In this document: positions 32,588 to 40,956 of the stretch, piece after piece
Numbering within the stretch: position 1 is the first letter of the stretch
Layout of the letters: each line of letters begins with the position of its first letter
Assembly: GCF_900182745.1 (NCBI RefSeq)
Contig: NZ_FXTY01000008.1
Coordinates: 1 to 64,000 of the forward strand
Source of the DNA: Shimia sagamensis
Lineage (GTDB): Bacteria > Pseudomonadota > Alphaproteobacteria > Rhodobacterales > Rhodobacteraceae
DNA: 64,000 nt
Reading direction: 5' to 3'
The notes under the pieces: generated by a model
Databases searched by the model: none
What the model saw: the letters and a program-made list of their open reading frames with translations, nothing else
What the model was told of the DNA's origin: nothing
Position numbers and translations under genes: made by a program

Positions 32588-34195
32588 ATGGTTCACAGGA
32601 TGCTAACGCGCGGGTTTTTTGGTGTTTTTTTCGCGCCGCTTCTCGCGGTTTTTTTGCTTTCGAGCGTTGCGCAAGCTTTTCCAGCTTTTAAGCAAGCTGT
32701 TGCAGAGGCAGCCGCGCGCGACGCGGATGTGGCCACGTTTTACCGGGAATCAGCCTATGAACCGGTGTGGACAGGCGAGGGTGATTCCTTTGTTGCGCGG
32801 CGCAAGGCACTCATTTCCGCCCTTGGTCGAGTAGAGGATCACGCCCTTCCCGCAGAGCGGTACAACACTGATCAATTGGTTGCTCAAATGGCCGGAGCCC
32901 GCAGTGTGCGTGATCTGGGTATGGTCGAAGTGGCGCTTACCAAAGCCTATCTGCGATATGCCCGTGACATCAACTCCGGCATACTGGTGCCTTCGCGCGT
33001 AGACAGCGGCATCGTGCGTGAGATCGCGCGTCGGGACCGAACTGAGCTGATCCAGAGCTTCGCAACTTCTGACGATCCCAAAGCGTTTTTGCGGTCTCTT
33101 GCGCCGCAGACACAAGAATACACCCGCTTGATGAAAGAAAAGCTGCGCCTGCAGCGTCTGATCGCCAGCGGTGGCTGGGGCAAAACTGTACCAGTGGCCA
33201 AATTGGAACCAGGCAACACCGGGGATTCTGTCGTTGCTCTGCGCGATCGTTTGATGCGCATGGACTTTATGCCGCGCTCGGCGACGGCCCAATATGACCG
33301 CGATCTGGAGAAGGCTGTACAAGCGTTTCAAATTGCGCATGGGTTGGAAAGTGATGGTGTGGCAGGCAAAGGCACCATCACCGAAATAAACGTTTCCGCG
33401 GAACAGCGCTTGAAGTCGGTCATGGTGGCCATGGAACGTGAGCGCTGGCTGACCCGGACAATCGTTGGTCGTGAGATTTTGGTCAACTTGACCGATTTCA
33501 CAGCCAAGGTGATTGACGACGGCAAGCTGACCTTCCGCACGCGGTCCGTGATTGGCAAAAATCAATCAGATCGTCGCAGCCCGGAGTTTTCGGACACCAT
33601 GACCCATATGGTGATCAATCCAACCTGGAACGTACCACGCTCAATTGCGACCAAAGAATACCTGCCTATGTTGAAGCGAAATCCAAACGCGGTTGGGTAT
33701 CTGCGTCTGGTGAACAGTCGTGGCCAGACCGTGAACCGTGGCTCTGTCGACTTTACGCAATTCACCACGAGCAACTTTCCATTCGACATGAAACAGGCCC
33801 CAGGTAATCGCAATGCGTTGGGATTGGTCAAATTCATGTTCCCGAATAAGCACAACATCTACTTGCATGACACGCCGCAGAAAGCACTGTTCAAACGCGA
33901 AATGCGCGCCTACAGCCACGGCTGTATCCGTCTGCAGCAGCCGTTTGATTTTGCCTACACCTTGCTGGAGCCACAAGAGAGCGCGCCAAAAGCGTTCTTC
34001 CACAAGACGTTGAAAACCAGTCGAGAAACGCGTGTTGATCTGGATCAGCCGATCCCAGTGCACATCATCTACCGCACCGCGTACACCGAGGCCAAAGGCC
34101 CAGTGCAGTATCGCCGGGATATCTATGGGCGTGATGCCAAGATCTGGAATGCGCTGACCAATGAAGGGGTGGTGTTAGCCTCTCATCAGGGATAA
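32588..34195 (+). CDS. L,D-transpeptidase (LdtD/YcbB type)
   Basis: 535 residues. A signal peptide (about residues 8-29, ending VAQAF) precedes a YcbB-type scaffold domain, a peptidoglycan-binding domain (about 215-280: NTGDSVVALRDRLMRMDFMP, AVQAFQIAHGLESDGVAGKGT) and a YkuD catalytic domain (about 300-470). The catalytic motif is YLHDTPQKALFKRE...YSHGCIRLQQP, with Cys near residue 443 as nucleophile and two His. It makes 3-3 crosslinks in peptidoglycan or attaches proteins. An alternative start is the Met at residue 5. The size and domain order match E. coli LdtD, which is also next to mepK. Confidence 0.93.
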   Translation: MVHRMLTRGFFGVFFAPLLAVFLLSSVAQAFPAFKQAVAEAAARDADVATFYRESAYEPVWTGEGDSFVARRKALISALGRVEDHALPAERYNTDQLVAQMAGARSVRDLGMVEVALTKAYLRYARDINSGILVPSRVDSGIVREIARRDRTELIQSFATSDDPKAFLRSLAPQTQEYTRLMKEKLRLQRLIASGGWGKTVPVAKLEPGNTGDSVVALRDRLMRMDFMPRSATAQYDRDLEKAVQAFQIAHGLESDGVAGKGTITEINVSAEQRLKSVMVAMERERWLTRTIVGREILVNLTDFTAKVIDDGKLTFRTRSVIGKNQSDRRSPEFSDTMTHMVINPTWNVPRSIATKEYLPMLKRNPNAVGYLRLVNSRGQTVNRGSVDFTQFTTSNFPFDMKQAPGNRNALGLVKFMFPNKHNIYLHDTPQKALFKREMRAYSHGCIRLQQPFDFAYTLLEPQESAPKAFFHKTLKTSRETRVDLDQPIPVHIIYRTAYTEAKGPVQYRRDIYGRDAKIWNALTNEGVVLASHQG

Positions 34196-34227
34196 AACGC
34201 CTCCAAGATCACTTCGGAGGACCGCGC

Positions 34228-35319
34228 ATGGCGTTCACTGTTCAGGAAATTGCTGCGGCAATTGACGCGGAGGCGCATGGCAACACCGACTTGATTGTAG
34301 AACGTGTCTCAGAGCCGGCATCGGCCGGCCCTGACGACCTTGCGCTTCTGACCAATCCCAAATTTGCAGACGGCCTTACAAAAGGTCAGGCCCGTGTTGC
34401 ACTGCTTTGGGATGGGGCAGATTGGCAAGCCATGGGGCTTGAGGCCGCGATCACCGCCAAACGGGGCCGCTATGCTATGTCAGGCCTGTCGCGCATGATG
34501 GATCCCGGGCAACAATTCCCCGAAGGCATTCACCCAACGGCATTGATTGATGAGACCGCCAGTGTTGCGGAAGGCGTCACAATAGCACCGTACGCGGTGA
34601 TTGGTCCGCGTGCCTGCATTGGTGCTGGTACAGTGATTGGTCCATTTTGCCACATCGGTGCCGACAGCAGTATTGGTAAAAACGGGGTCTTGCGTGATCA
34701 TATCTCCGTTGGTGCGCGCGTCACCATTGGCGATCGATTCTGGTGCCAGCCGGGCGCGCGTATCGGCGCGGATGGTATGTCATTCGTGACCCCGGAAGCC
34801 AGTGGCGTTGAGAAGGCCCGTGCCTCTTTGGGGGATCAGGGCGACGTGCGGGAGCAGGCTTGGGCGCGCATTCACTCCCTTGGTGCAGTGACTATTGGTG
34901 ACGACGTCGAAATCGGTGCCAACAGCTGTATCGACTACGGTACTGTGCGGGACACCCGCATCGGTAATGGCTGCAAAGTCGACAATCTCGTACACATCGC
35001 CCACAATGTTGTGGTCGGCAACGACTGCCTTTTCGCGGGCCAAGTGGGTATCGCGGGCTCTACCGTCATTGGCAATAACGTAGTGTTTGGCGGCCAATGT
35101 GGCGTCACCGATAACACCACCATTGGCGACAATGTCATTGCAGGCGGTGCCACCAAAATGATGAGCAAGGTGCCCGCAGGTCAGGTTGTGCTTGGCTCCC
35201 CAGCGGTCAAGATGGAAACCAACCTGGAAATGTATAAGGCCTTGCGGCGACTTCCCCGTTTGGCCAAGCAATTTTCCGATCTTCAAAAAACTGTTTCAAA
35301 ACTGGGTTCAAAGACTTAA
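34228..35319 (+). CDS. lpxD: UDP-3-O-acylglucosamine N-acyltransferase
   Basis: 363 residues. LpxD adds a second hydroxyacyl chain from acyl-ACP to the glucosamine nitrogen in lipid A synthesis. The N-terminal uridine-binding domain (about 1-110: FTVQEIAAAIDAEAHGN, ALLTNPKFAD) precedes a left-handed beta helix of hexapeptide repeats from ASVAEGVTIAPYAVIGPRA to NTTIGDNVIAGG. The catalytic His lies in DNLVHIAHNVVVG (about residue 255). An insert with polar residues around 185-215 (GVEKARASLGDQGD) is typical of alphaproteobacterial members. It heads a cluster with an acyl carrier protein and a ketosynthase, apart from fabZ-lpxA-lpxB. Confidence 0.95.
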   Translation: MAFTVQEIAAAIDAEAHGNTDLIVERVSEPASAGPDDLALLTNPKFADGLTKGQARVALLWDGADWQAMGLEAAITAKRGRYAMSGLSRMMDPGQQFPEGIHPTALIDETASVAEGVTIAPYAVIGPRACIGAGTVIGPFCHIGADSSIGKNGVLRDHISVGARVTIGDRFWCQPGARIGADGMSFVTPEASGVEKARASLGDQGDVREQAWARIHSLGAVTIGDDVEIGANSCIDYGTVRDTRIGNGCKVDNLVHIAHNVVVGNDCLFAGQVGIAGSTVIGNNVVFGGQCGVTDNTTIGDNVIAGGATKMMSKVPAGQVVLGSPAVKMETNLEMYKALRRLPRLAKQFSDLQKTVSKLGSKT

Positions 35320-35363
35320 ACCGCCTCCCAAAATGAGCGCGCCGTCTATCAAAGGATGAGACT

Positions 35364-35627
35364 ATGAGTGTCAAAGACCGTGTTATTGCCATCGTCGCAG
35401 AACAAGCGGTGCTGGAACCTTCTGATGTGACCTTGGAAAACACACTTGAAGACCTGGGAATTGACAGCCTCGGCTTGGTTGAGAGTATCTTTGCCATTGA
35501 AGAAGAGTTCGATATCACCATTCCCTTTAATGCCAATGAGCCAGAGAAGAGCGATTTTGACATCTCTTCGGTGGCCACCATCATCGCCGGGATTGAAAAG
35601 CTGGTGGACAGCGCTCCAGCCGCGTAA
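35364..35627 (+). CDS. dedicated acyl carrier protein
   Basis: 87 residues, acidic, four-helix ACP. The phosphopantetheine attachment site is GIDSLGLVE, Ser at residue 35. It differs from the housekeeping AcpP in its start (MSVKDRVIAIVAEQAVLEP) and longer C-terminus. Lying between lpxD and a beta-ketoacyl synthase, it probably carries a specialised acyl chain, for example for lipid A or an unusual fatty acid. A GGATGAG stretch supplies the ribosome binding site. Confidence 0.9.
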   Translation: MSVKDRVIAIVAEQAVLEPSDVTLENTLEDLGIDSLGLVESIFAIEEEFDITIPFNANEPEKSDFDISSVATIIAGIEKLVDSAPAA

Positions 35628-35659
35628 CAAAACTTCTCCAAGTCAGTAGGGCAGGGATT

Positions 35660-36868
35660 ATGAAACGGGTCGTCATTACAGGCGCGGGAACCATCAACGC
35701 CTTGGGGCACGACGTGCCACAAACACTTGCGGCAATGAAAGAAGGTCACTGTGGCATTGGCCCTCTTGAAATGCGCGATGTTGAGCGGCTCGCTGTACAA
35801 ATTGGGGCGCAGGTCCGTGAGTTTGCGTCAGACACTATTTTCAATCGGCAGCAACTCGCGCTCTATGATCGTTTCACCCAGTTTGCGCTGATTGCCGCAC
35901 GTGAGGCGTTGGCACAGTCTGGCCTCGAGTTTTCCGGTGCCTTGTCTGCCAAATCCGGTGTTGTGATGGGCAACTCCGGCGGTGGAATGCAAACTTTGGA
36001 TGAGAACTACCGCACCGTTTATGAAGACGGCAAAAACCGCGTGCATCCTTTTGTGGTGCCCAAACTTATGAACAACGCGGCCGCAAGTCACATCAGTATG
36101 GAGTTTAATCTTAAGGGGCCAAGTTTCACCGTGGCATCTGCCTGTGCAAGTTCAAATCACGCCATGGCACAAGCCTTTCAGATGGTGCGCTCTGGCATGG
36201 CGCCGGTGATGATCACGGGTGGAACCGAGTCCATGTTGTGTTTTGGCGGCGTGAAGGCCTGGGAAGGTTTGCGTGTCATGTCAAAAGACGCATGTCGGCC
36301 GTTTTCCGCTACCCGCAACGGCATGGTGCAGGGCGAAGGCGCTGGTGTGTTTGTGTTTGAAGAGATGGACCACGCCAAGGCGCGGGGGGCAGAAATTTTG
36401 GCTGAGGTTATTGGCTTTGCCATGACGTCAGATGCCTCAGATATCGTGATGCCGTCTCGTCAGGGCGCGTCTCGGGCCATCGCAGGCGCCCTTCAGGATG
36501 CAGGGGTCAATCGGGAAGAAGTTGGCTACATCAACGCCCACGGCACAGGCACAGCGGCCAATGACAAAACCGAATGCAGCGCTGTTGCGGATGTGTTTGG
36601 TCCTCACGCAGATACTTTAATGATGTCGTCGACCAAATCGATGCATGGCCATTTGATTGGCGGAACCGGAGCGGTGGAATTGTTGGCCTGCATCATGGCG
36701 TTACGCGACGGGGTGATTGCGCCAACCATTGGCTATGAAGAGCCAGATCCTGAATGTGCATTGGATGTTGTGCCCAACGAGGCCCGCGAGGCGTCAGTGG
36801 ACGTTGTGTTGTCCAACGCCTTTGCTTTTGGCGGCTTAAATGCCGTGTTGGCGCTGCGCCGCGTATAA
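35660..36868 (+). CDS. beta-ketoacyl-ACP synthase, FabF-like
   Basis: 402 residues of the condensing-enzyme (KAS II) fold. The catalytic triad is visible: Cys in SACASSNHAMAQ (near residue 161), His in NAHGTGTAANDKTE (near residue 294) and His in STKSMHGHLIGGTGAVE (near residue 330). It condenses malonyl-ACP with an acyl primer. The divergent N-terminus and its placement next to a dedicated ACP and lpxD suggest a specialised elongation system rather than the housekeeping FabF. It begins 32 bases after the ACP gene and is surely cotranscribed with it. Confidence 0.92.
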   Translation: MKRVVITGAGTINALGHDVPQTLAAMKEGHCGIGPLEMRDVERLAVQIGAQVREFASDTIFNRQQLALYDRFTQFALIAAREALAQSGLEFSGALSAKSGVVMGNSGGGMQTLDENYRTVYEDGKNRVHPFVVPKLMNNAAASHISMEFNLKGPSFTVASACASSNHAMAQAFQMVRSGMAPVMITGGTESMLCFGGVKAWEGLRVMSKDACRPFSATRNGMVQGEGAGVFVFEEMDHAKARGAEILAEVIGFAMTSDASDIVMPSRQGASRAIAGALQDAGVNREEVGYINAHGTGTAANDKTECSAVADVFGPHADTLMMSSTKSMHGHLIGGTGAVELLACIMALRDGVIAPTIGYEEPDPECALDVVPNEAREASVDVVLSNAFAFGGLNAVLALRRV

Positions 36869-36892
36869 CGCTCAACTTCTGCATGCCAAAAA

Positions 36893-36920
36893 AAGCCGCC
36901 AGTTGTGAAGACGACGGCTT
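36893..36920 (-). terminator. candidate terminator of the IalB-family gene
   Basis: On the minus strand a stem AAGCCG / CGGCTT with a 14-16 base loop is followed by seven T. It lies just past the stop of the IalB gene and before the convergent ketosynthase gene. The loop is long, so strength is uncertain. Confidence 0.5.
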
Positions 36921-36945
36921 CCTTCAAAGTTTTGTTGCGACTGTG

Positions 36946-37548
36946 TTACTGGCTGTTATTGGCGGCTTTATCAAAGGCCTTGGTGAACCCGGCCAGGGAC
37001 ATGTTCACATTCACGGATTGGGTGGGTGACAGCGCAGGTACAATGCTTAAAACAGCTTTGTTGCCGTTCTTGAAGTTTGCAATGTCCTCGGCACTCAATC
37101 CTATACGAGCGATACAGCCCAGTTGGTTACAAAATGCAAAAGGGTAGCGGCGTGTGGTTTTGCCATCCACTGACATGGTCAGCTGAGCGGTCAGGAGGGT
37201 TTCCAGCGGGACAATCACTGTGGCACCGGCAACGGCTTCACCCTCTGCAACTGGTAGAGAGAACAGCGTCACTTCTGATACAGGGTTGCCGGTGTCGTCG
37301 CGCATAAGTTGATAAAGGCGACAAGGGCGAGGTTCCGGTCCAGTGGTTGCGCATTGTAGATCCCAATCACCGATGATTTCGGACGACACATTCTCTTCCA
37401 GCTGTGCCGGGGATTGCGGTTGCGCGGCTTCACTCACGGCTTCCCCCATAGCCAACGAGCCGTCCGCGAGAGAGGGGACACCTTGCGCCAAAGCTGGTCC
37501 AGCCATCAAGGTCAGAGAAATGGCTGTCGCAAAGAAAGTGAAGTTCCG
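36946..37548 (-). CDS. invasion-associated locus B (IalB) family protein
   Basis: 200 residues from the ATG at 37548 (MRNFTFFATAIS); an in-frame start at 37593 would add 15 residues before the signal peptide. The signal peptide ends near PALAQG. The IalB domain covers about 60-195: IIGDWDLQCATT, CRLYQLM, then VPLETLLTAQLTMSVDGKTT and PFAFCNQLGCIARIGLS, with paired Cys expected to form disulfides. IalB proteins were named from Bartonella but are widespread, exported and usually not invasion factors in free-living bacteria. Function here unknown. Confidence 0.88.
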   Translation of the reverse strand, partial: RNFTFFATAISLTLMAGPALAQGVPSLADGSLAMGEAVSEAAQPQSPAQLEENVSSEIIGDWDLQCATTGPEPRPCRLYQLMRDDTGNPVSEVTLFSLPVAEGEAVAGATVIVPLETLLTAQLTMSVDGKTTRRYPFAFCNQLGCIARIGLSAEDIANFKNGNKAVLSIVPALSPTQSVNVNMSLAGFTKAFDKAANNSQ

Positions 37549-37717
37549 CATGTCTGTCTCAGTCCTTTGGATGTCGTTATGCTCGCTTACCATGGCCCAG
37601 CAGACTTGTCAGGATTGGCTTTCTTAAAAGCCATTGCATTCGAGCAGAAACTTGCTGATTTTATTTCCAATGTAGGGGATGGTTTGAATGTGAGCGGCCG
37701 GTACCGAAGGCTATGCA

Positions 37718-37860
37718 CAAAAAAGAAAAGGGCCTCAAAAAGGCCCTCTTCCAAATTTTTCACTCCCCGTCGGACTGGCCGACTTATTTTATTGTCGAAA
37801 CGCTACGAAGAAATGGACCTTCGGTCAACCGGAAAAAGGAAAGTTCTTGTGCTGTTTTTG
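37718..37860 (-). ncRNA. candidate small RNA 2 ending in a terminator
   Basis: On the minus strand a hairpin AGGGCC / GGCCCT (37729-37747) followed by a TTTTCTTTTTT tail closes a stretch with no supported gene. Upstream of it lies another stem, GTCGG-CCAGT-CCGAC (top strand about 37769-37783), followed by GGGGAG. Two hairpins and a U-tail suit a small RNA, but no promoter was identified, and a plain orphan terminator is possible. The extent is approximate. Confidence 0.35.
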
Positions 37861-37863
37861 TTC

Positions 37864-37990
37864 AAAAAAAAGGCCGCACATGAAGTGCGGCCAGTCTCAA
37901 CAGGGAGGAGTTCTGTTCCTAACCCGTTTGGGCTGTTCCAGAACAGTTACGAAACTGCCATATAAAGGTTAACAATATGTGTGACGCGCG
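37864..37990 (-). ncRNA. candidate small RNA 1 with CTCCTCCC motif and strong terminator
   Basis: On the minus strand a perfect 8-bp stem GGCCGCAC / GTGCGGCC (37872-37892) with a five-base loop is followed by eight T, an excellent intrinsic terminator with no gene to serve. Just upstream the RNA would contain CUCCUCCC (top strand 37903-37910), which resembles the CUCCUCCC/anti-Shine-Dalgarno motif of the CcsR-type small RNAs of Rhodobacter. The 5' end is a guess; no promoter was confirmed. Confidence 0.45.
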
Positions 37991-38033
37991 ATTTGGAGCG
38001 TTATAAATAAGGGATCTGAAGGGTAAGCGACTG

Positions 38034-39581
38034 ATGGATGGTAAGATTTTTCTGGGTGGCGGTGGTGAAGATTATGCGCAAAAACAGGGTCTGACACTGA
38101 AATATGCCAACAGACACGGTTTGATTGCTGGTGCAACGGGCACCGGCAAGACTGTAACGCTGCAGATTCTCGCGGAGGGCTTCTCTGCGGCTGGGGTCCC
38201 GGTTTTCCTGTCAGACGTAAAAGGTGATCTCTCCGGATTGGCTGCGTCGGGATCGGCGGATTTCAAATTGCATGAAGCCTTCACGTCACGTGCGGAGAAA
38301 ATCGGATTTGGCAATTTTGTCTATGAGGCTTTTCCGGTCACCTTTTGGGATCTGTTTGGCGAACAAGGCCACCCGGTACGCACCACCGTTGCGGAAATGG
38401 GGCCTCTATTGTTGGCCCGTCTTATGGAACTCAGCGAGGCCCAAGAAGGTATCCTCAACATTGCTTTCCGTTTGGCAGACGAACAGGGCATGCCGTTACT
38501 GGATCTCAAAGACCTCCAGGCCCTGCTGGTTTGGGTTGGAGAAAACCGTGCAGAACTGGCACTGCGTTACGGCAACATCTCGGTGAACTCCATTGGCGCC
38601 ATCCAGCGTCGCCTTTTGGTGCTGGAAAACCAAGGAGCGTCCAAGCTATTTGGCGAGCCAGCTCTGGAACTGGATGACCTGATGCGTACTGCCTCTGATG
38701 GGCGTGGCCAGATCAACATCCTGGCGGCGGACAAACTCATGGGAGCACCACGGCTTTACGCGACTTTCCTGTTGTGGCTTCTCTCCGAGTTGTTTGAAAG
38801 CCTGCCAGAAGTAGGCGATCCCGACAAACCAAAGCTGGTCTTCTTCTTTGACGAAGCCCACTTGCTGTTTGATGGCGCCCCCAAAGCGCTCGTGGATAAG
38901 GTTGAGCAGGTTGCGCGTTTGATCCGCTCCAAAGGCGTTGGCGTCTATTTTGTCACCCAGAATCCGGATGACATCCCCGAAGACATCCTTGGCCAACTTG
39001 GAAACCGCGTCCAGCACGCCCTGCGTGCCTTCACGGCGCGTGACAAGAAGGCGCTGAGGCTAGCGGCTGAGACCTACCGTCCAAACCCTCGGTTTGTGAC
39101 CGAAGAAGCGATCCGAGAAGTGGGTGTCGGTGAGGCTGTCACCTCTATGCTGATGAAGAAAGGCGTACCCGGCATTGTCGAGCGCACTTTGATCCGCCCG
39201 CCATCCTCCCAGCTTGGTCCGTTGTCTTCAATGGCACGCAAAGAGGTGCTGGCCACATCGCCATTGGCAGGAAAATACAGCACACCGGTGGATCGGCGTT
39301 CGGCATATGAAATCCTCACCAATCGCGCCAAAGTGGCAGCACAAGACGCTGAGAAACTGGAAGAGCGCGAAGAAGAGATGACAACCATGGAGCGCGAGTT
39401 CACGTCTGCGCGTCGCTACTCCGGCTCCCGCGTGCGCCGCTCCTCGGCCCGTACCTTGCGTGTGCGCGCGGATGACTCGTTTGGCGAGGCAATGACCAAA
39501 ATGGTGATGAAAGAGCTGTCTGGAACCACCGGTCGGCGCATTGTACGTGGCGTGCTGGGCGGTCTGTTCAAAGGGCGCTGA
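38034..39581 (+). CDS. DUF853/HerA-like P-loop ATPase (YjgR type)
   Basis: 515 residues. The Walker A motif [12 protein letters not shown] is at about residues 34-45 and Walker B is in [12 protein letters not shown] at about 267-278, followed by [38 protein letters not shown], a helicase HerA-like pattern typical of DUF853. The C-terminal 100 residues are charged, with a Ser/Arg-rich segment ([20 protein letters not shown]). The family is widespread and conserved but poorly understood; a role in DNA or protein remodelling is inferred only. A TAAG...GCGACTG stretch before the ATG gives a weak ribosome binding site. Confidence 0.9.
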   Translation: MDGKIFLGGGGEDYAQKQGLTLKYANRHGLIAGATGTGKTVTLQILAEGFSAAGVPVFLSDVKGDLSGLAASGSADFKLHEAFTSRAEKIGFGNFVYEAFPVTFWDLFGEQGHPVRTTVAEMGPLLLARLMELSEAQEGILNIAFRLADEQGMPLLDLKDLQALLVWVGENRAELALRYGNISVNSIGAIQRRLLVLENQGASKLFGEPALELDDLMRTASDGRGQINILAADKLMGAPRLYATFLLWLLSELFESLPEVGDPDKPKLVFFFDEAHLLFDGAPKALVDKVEQVARLIRSKGVGVYFVTQNPDDIPEDILGQLGNRVQHALRAFTARDKKALRLAAETYRPNPRFVTEEAIREVGVGEAVTSMLMKKGVPGIVERTLIRPPSSQLGPLSSMARKEVLATSPLAGKYSTPVDRRSAYEILTNRAKVAAQDAEKLEEREEEMTTMEREFTSARRYSGSRVRRSSARTLRVRADDSFGEAMTKMVMKELSGTTGRRIVRGVLGGLFKGR

Positions 39582-39621
39582 TCCGAACCTTCATTTTCCC
39601 AAAATATCCTCGCCGAAAGCA

Positions 39622-39647
39622 AAAGGCGCCCTCAGTGGGGCGCCTTT
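39622..39647. terminator. bidirectional terminator between the HerA-like gene and livM
   Basis: Stem AAAGGCGCC / GGCGCCTTT with an eight-base CTCAGTGG loop between convergent genes. Confidence 0.85.
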
Positions 39648-39651
39648 CTTG

Positions 39652-40956
39652 TTACTTCTCTGGGATCAAACCGCGCGGGCTGAACCTCAAAACCAGCAGT
39701 AGAATCACCCCCATGGTCAACAATCGCATATGCGCAGCACTGTCGATCAGGTGTTTCTTCAGTCCACTGCCTTCCGGCATGCCTACGGTGATCATTTCCA
39801 TCAACCACAGTCCCATGGGTTCCACTTGCACCCAAAGGAACCAGATCAGGAAACCACCCAGCACCGCGCCAAGGTTGTTGCCGGACCCGCCAACAATCAC
39901 CATCACCCAGATCAGAAAGGTGTAGCGCAATGGCTGGTAGGTGCCAGGTGTCAGCTGGCCGTCCAACGTGGTCATCATCGCACCGGCAATGCCGCACACA
40001 GCGGAGCCGAGCACAAAGATCTGCAAGTGACGGTTGGTCACATCCTTGCCCATGGCTTCAGCCGCCACTTCGTTGTCACGGATCGCGCGCATCATCCGGC
40101 CCCATGGGCTTTTCAAAGCCAATTGTGCCATCACAAAGATAATCACCAGGACAACCGTAAACAGCATGGAGTAGTTGAGTTTGACAAACAGCGAACTTGC
40201 TGTTGCTGGATCCAGTCCCAGACCCTCTGCGCGATTCACAAAGCTCGATGTGTTCTGCAGGTCAATCTCATATGGCACCGGACGGTCCAGCCCCACCATA
40301 TTTTTCACACCGCGGGCAAGCCAGTCTTCGTTTTTCATCACCGCAATGATGATCTCGGCGATGCCCAGCGTTGCGATGGCAAGGTAATCCGAGCGCAATC
40401 CAAGCGCTGTCTTACCAATCAGCCAAGCCACACCAGCTGCCAGCAAACCGCCCATGGGCCACGCCAGCAGAACCGGAAGATTTAGACCTCCCAGGTTGCC
40501 TTGCAGGGCGGGGTTGATTGCCTCAACCGCCTCAACAGCGGGATCAAAAATGCCGCGATATAGAAAAAACCCAACCACGAGAATGGAAAGTGTTGCGATG
40601 GTTCGTGCGCGGCCTTTAGCCATCCGCTGGCGTACCATCACGGTACCCACAATGGTGCCTGCACCTGCCAAAAGGGCAATAACAATCCGCCAGCCGCCTG
40701 CACTCCACGCACCTTCCACTGGAGCTGCAGAGGTCAACACCACAGCCAAGCCGCCAAGCGCGACAAAGCCCATGACACCTACGTTAAACAGCCCGGCAAA
40801 ACCCCACTGCAAGTTCACACCCAGCGCCATAATGGCTGAAATCAAACCCATGTTGAGAATGAACAGCGCGACGTTCCAGCTCTGCATGAAGCCAGTCAGC
40901 GCGATCATCGCAAAGACCAGCCCAAAAAGAGCGGCAGTTCTTGTAGTATCGCTCAT
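39652..40956 (-). CDS. livM: branched-chain amino acid-type ABC permease (LivM)
   Basis: 434 residues, longer than many LivM proteins. Several membrane helices; the family block LRSDYLAIATLGIAEIIIAVMKNEDWLARG and the later SPWGRMMRAIRDNEVAAEAMGKDV are diagnostic, as is MMTTLDGQLTPGTYQPLRYTFLIWVMVIVGGSGNNLGAVLGGF. The N-terminal helix pair and a poorly conserved insert (about 70-130) explain the extra length. Last gene of the unit, overlapping livH by four bases. Substrate class (amino acids, amides or urea) cannot be fixed from sequence. Confidence 0.9.
   Translation of the reverse strand: MSDTTRTAALFGLVFAMIALTGFMQSWNVALFILNMGLISAIMALGVNLQWGFAGLFNVGVMGFVALGGLAVVLTSAAPVEGAWSAGGWRIVIALLAGAGTIVGTVMVRQRMAKGRARTIATLSILVVGFFLYRGIFDPAVEAVEAINPALQGNLGGLNLPVLLAWPMGGLLAAGVAWLIGKTALGLRSDYLAIATLGIAEIIIAVMKNEDWLARGVKNMVGLDRPVPYEIDLQNTSSFVNRAEGLGLDPATASSLFVKLNYSMLFTVVLVIIFVMAQLALKSPWGRMMRAIRDNEVAAEAMGKDVTNRHLQIFVLGSAVCGIAGAMMTTLDGQLTPGTYQPLRYTFLIWVMVIVGGSGNNLGAVLGGFLIWFLWVQVEPMGLWLMEMITVGMPEGSGLKKHLIDSAAHMRLLTMGVILLLVLRFSPRGLIPEK

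Noticed and set aside
37864-37892. Riboswitch for the HerA-like gene
   Set aside because: The stem plus T-run faces the other strand and lacks the folded domain of any riboswitch I know.
37414-37965. Plus-strand open frame of 183 codons downstream of the IalB promoter
   Set aside because: Composition is not protein-like, it runs through two strong terminator hairpins, and no ribosome binding site is seen.
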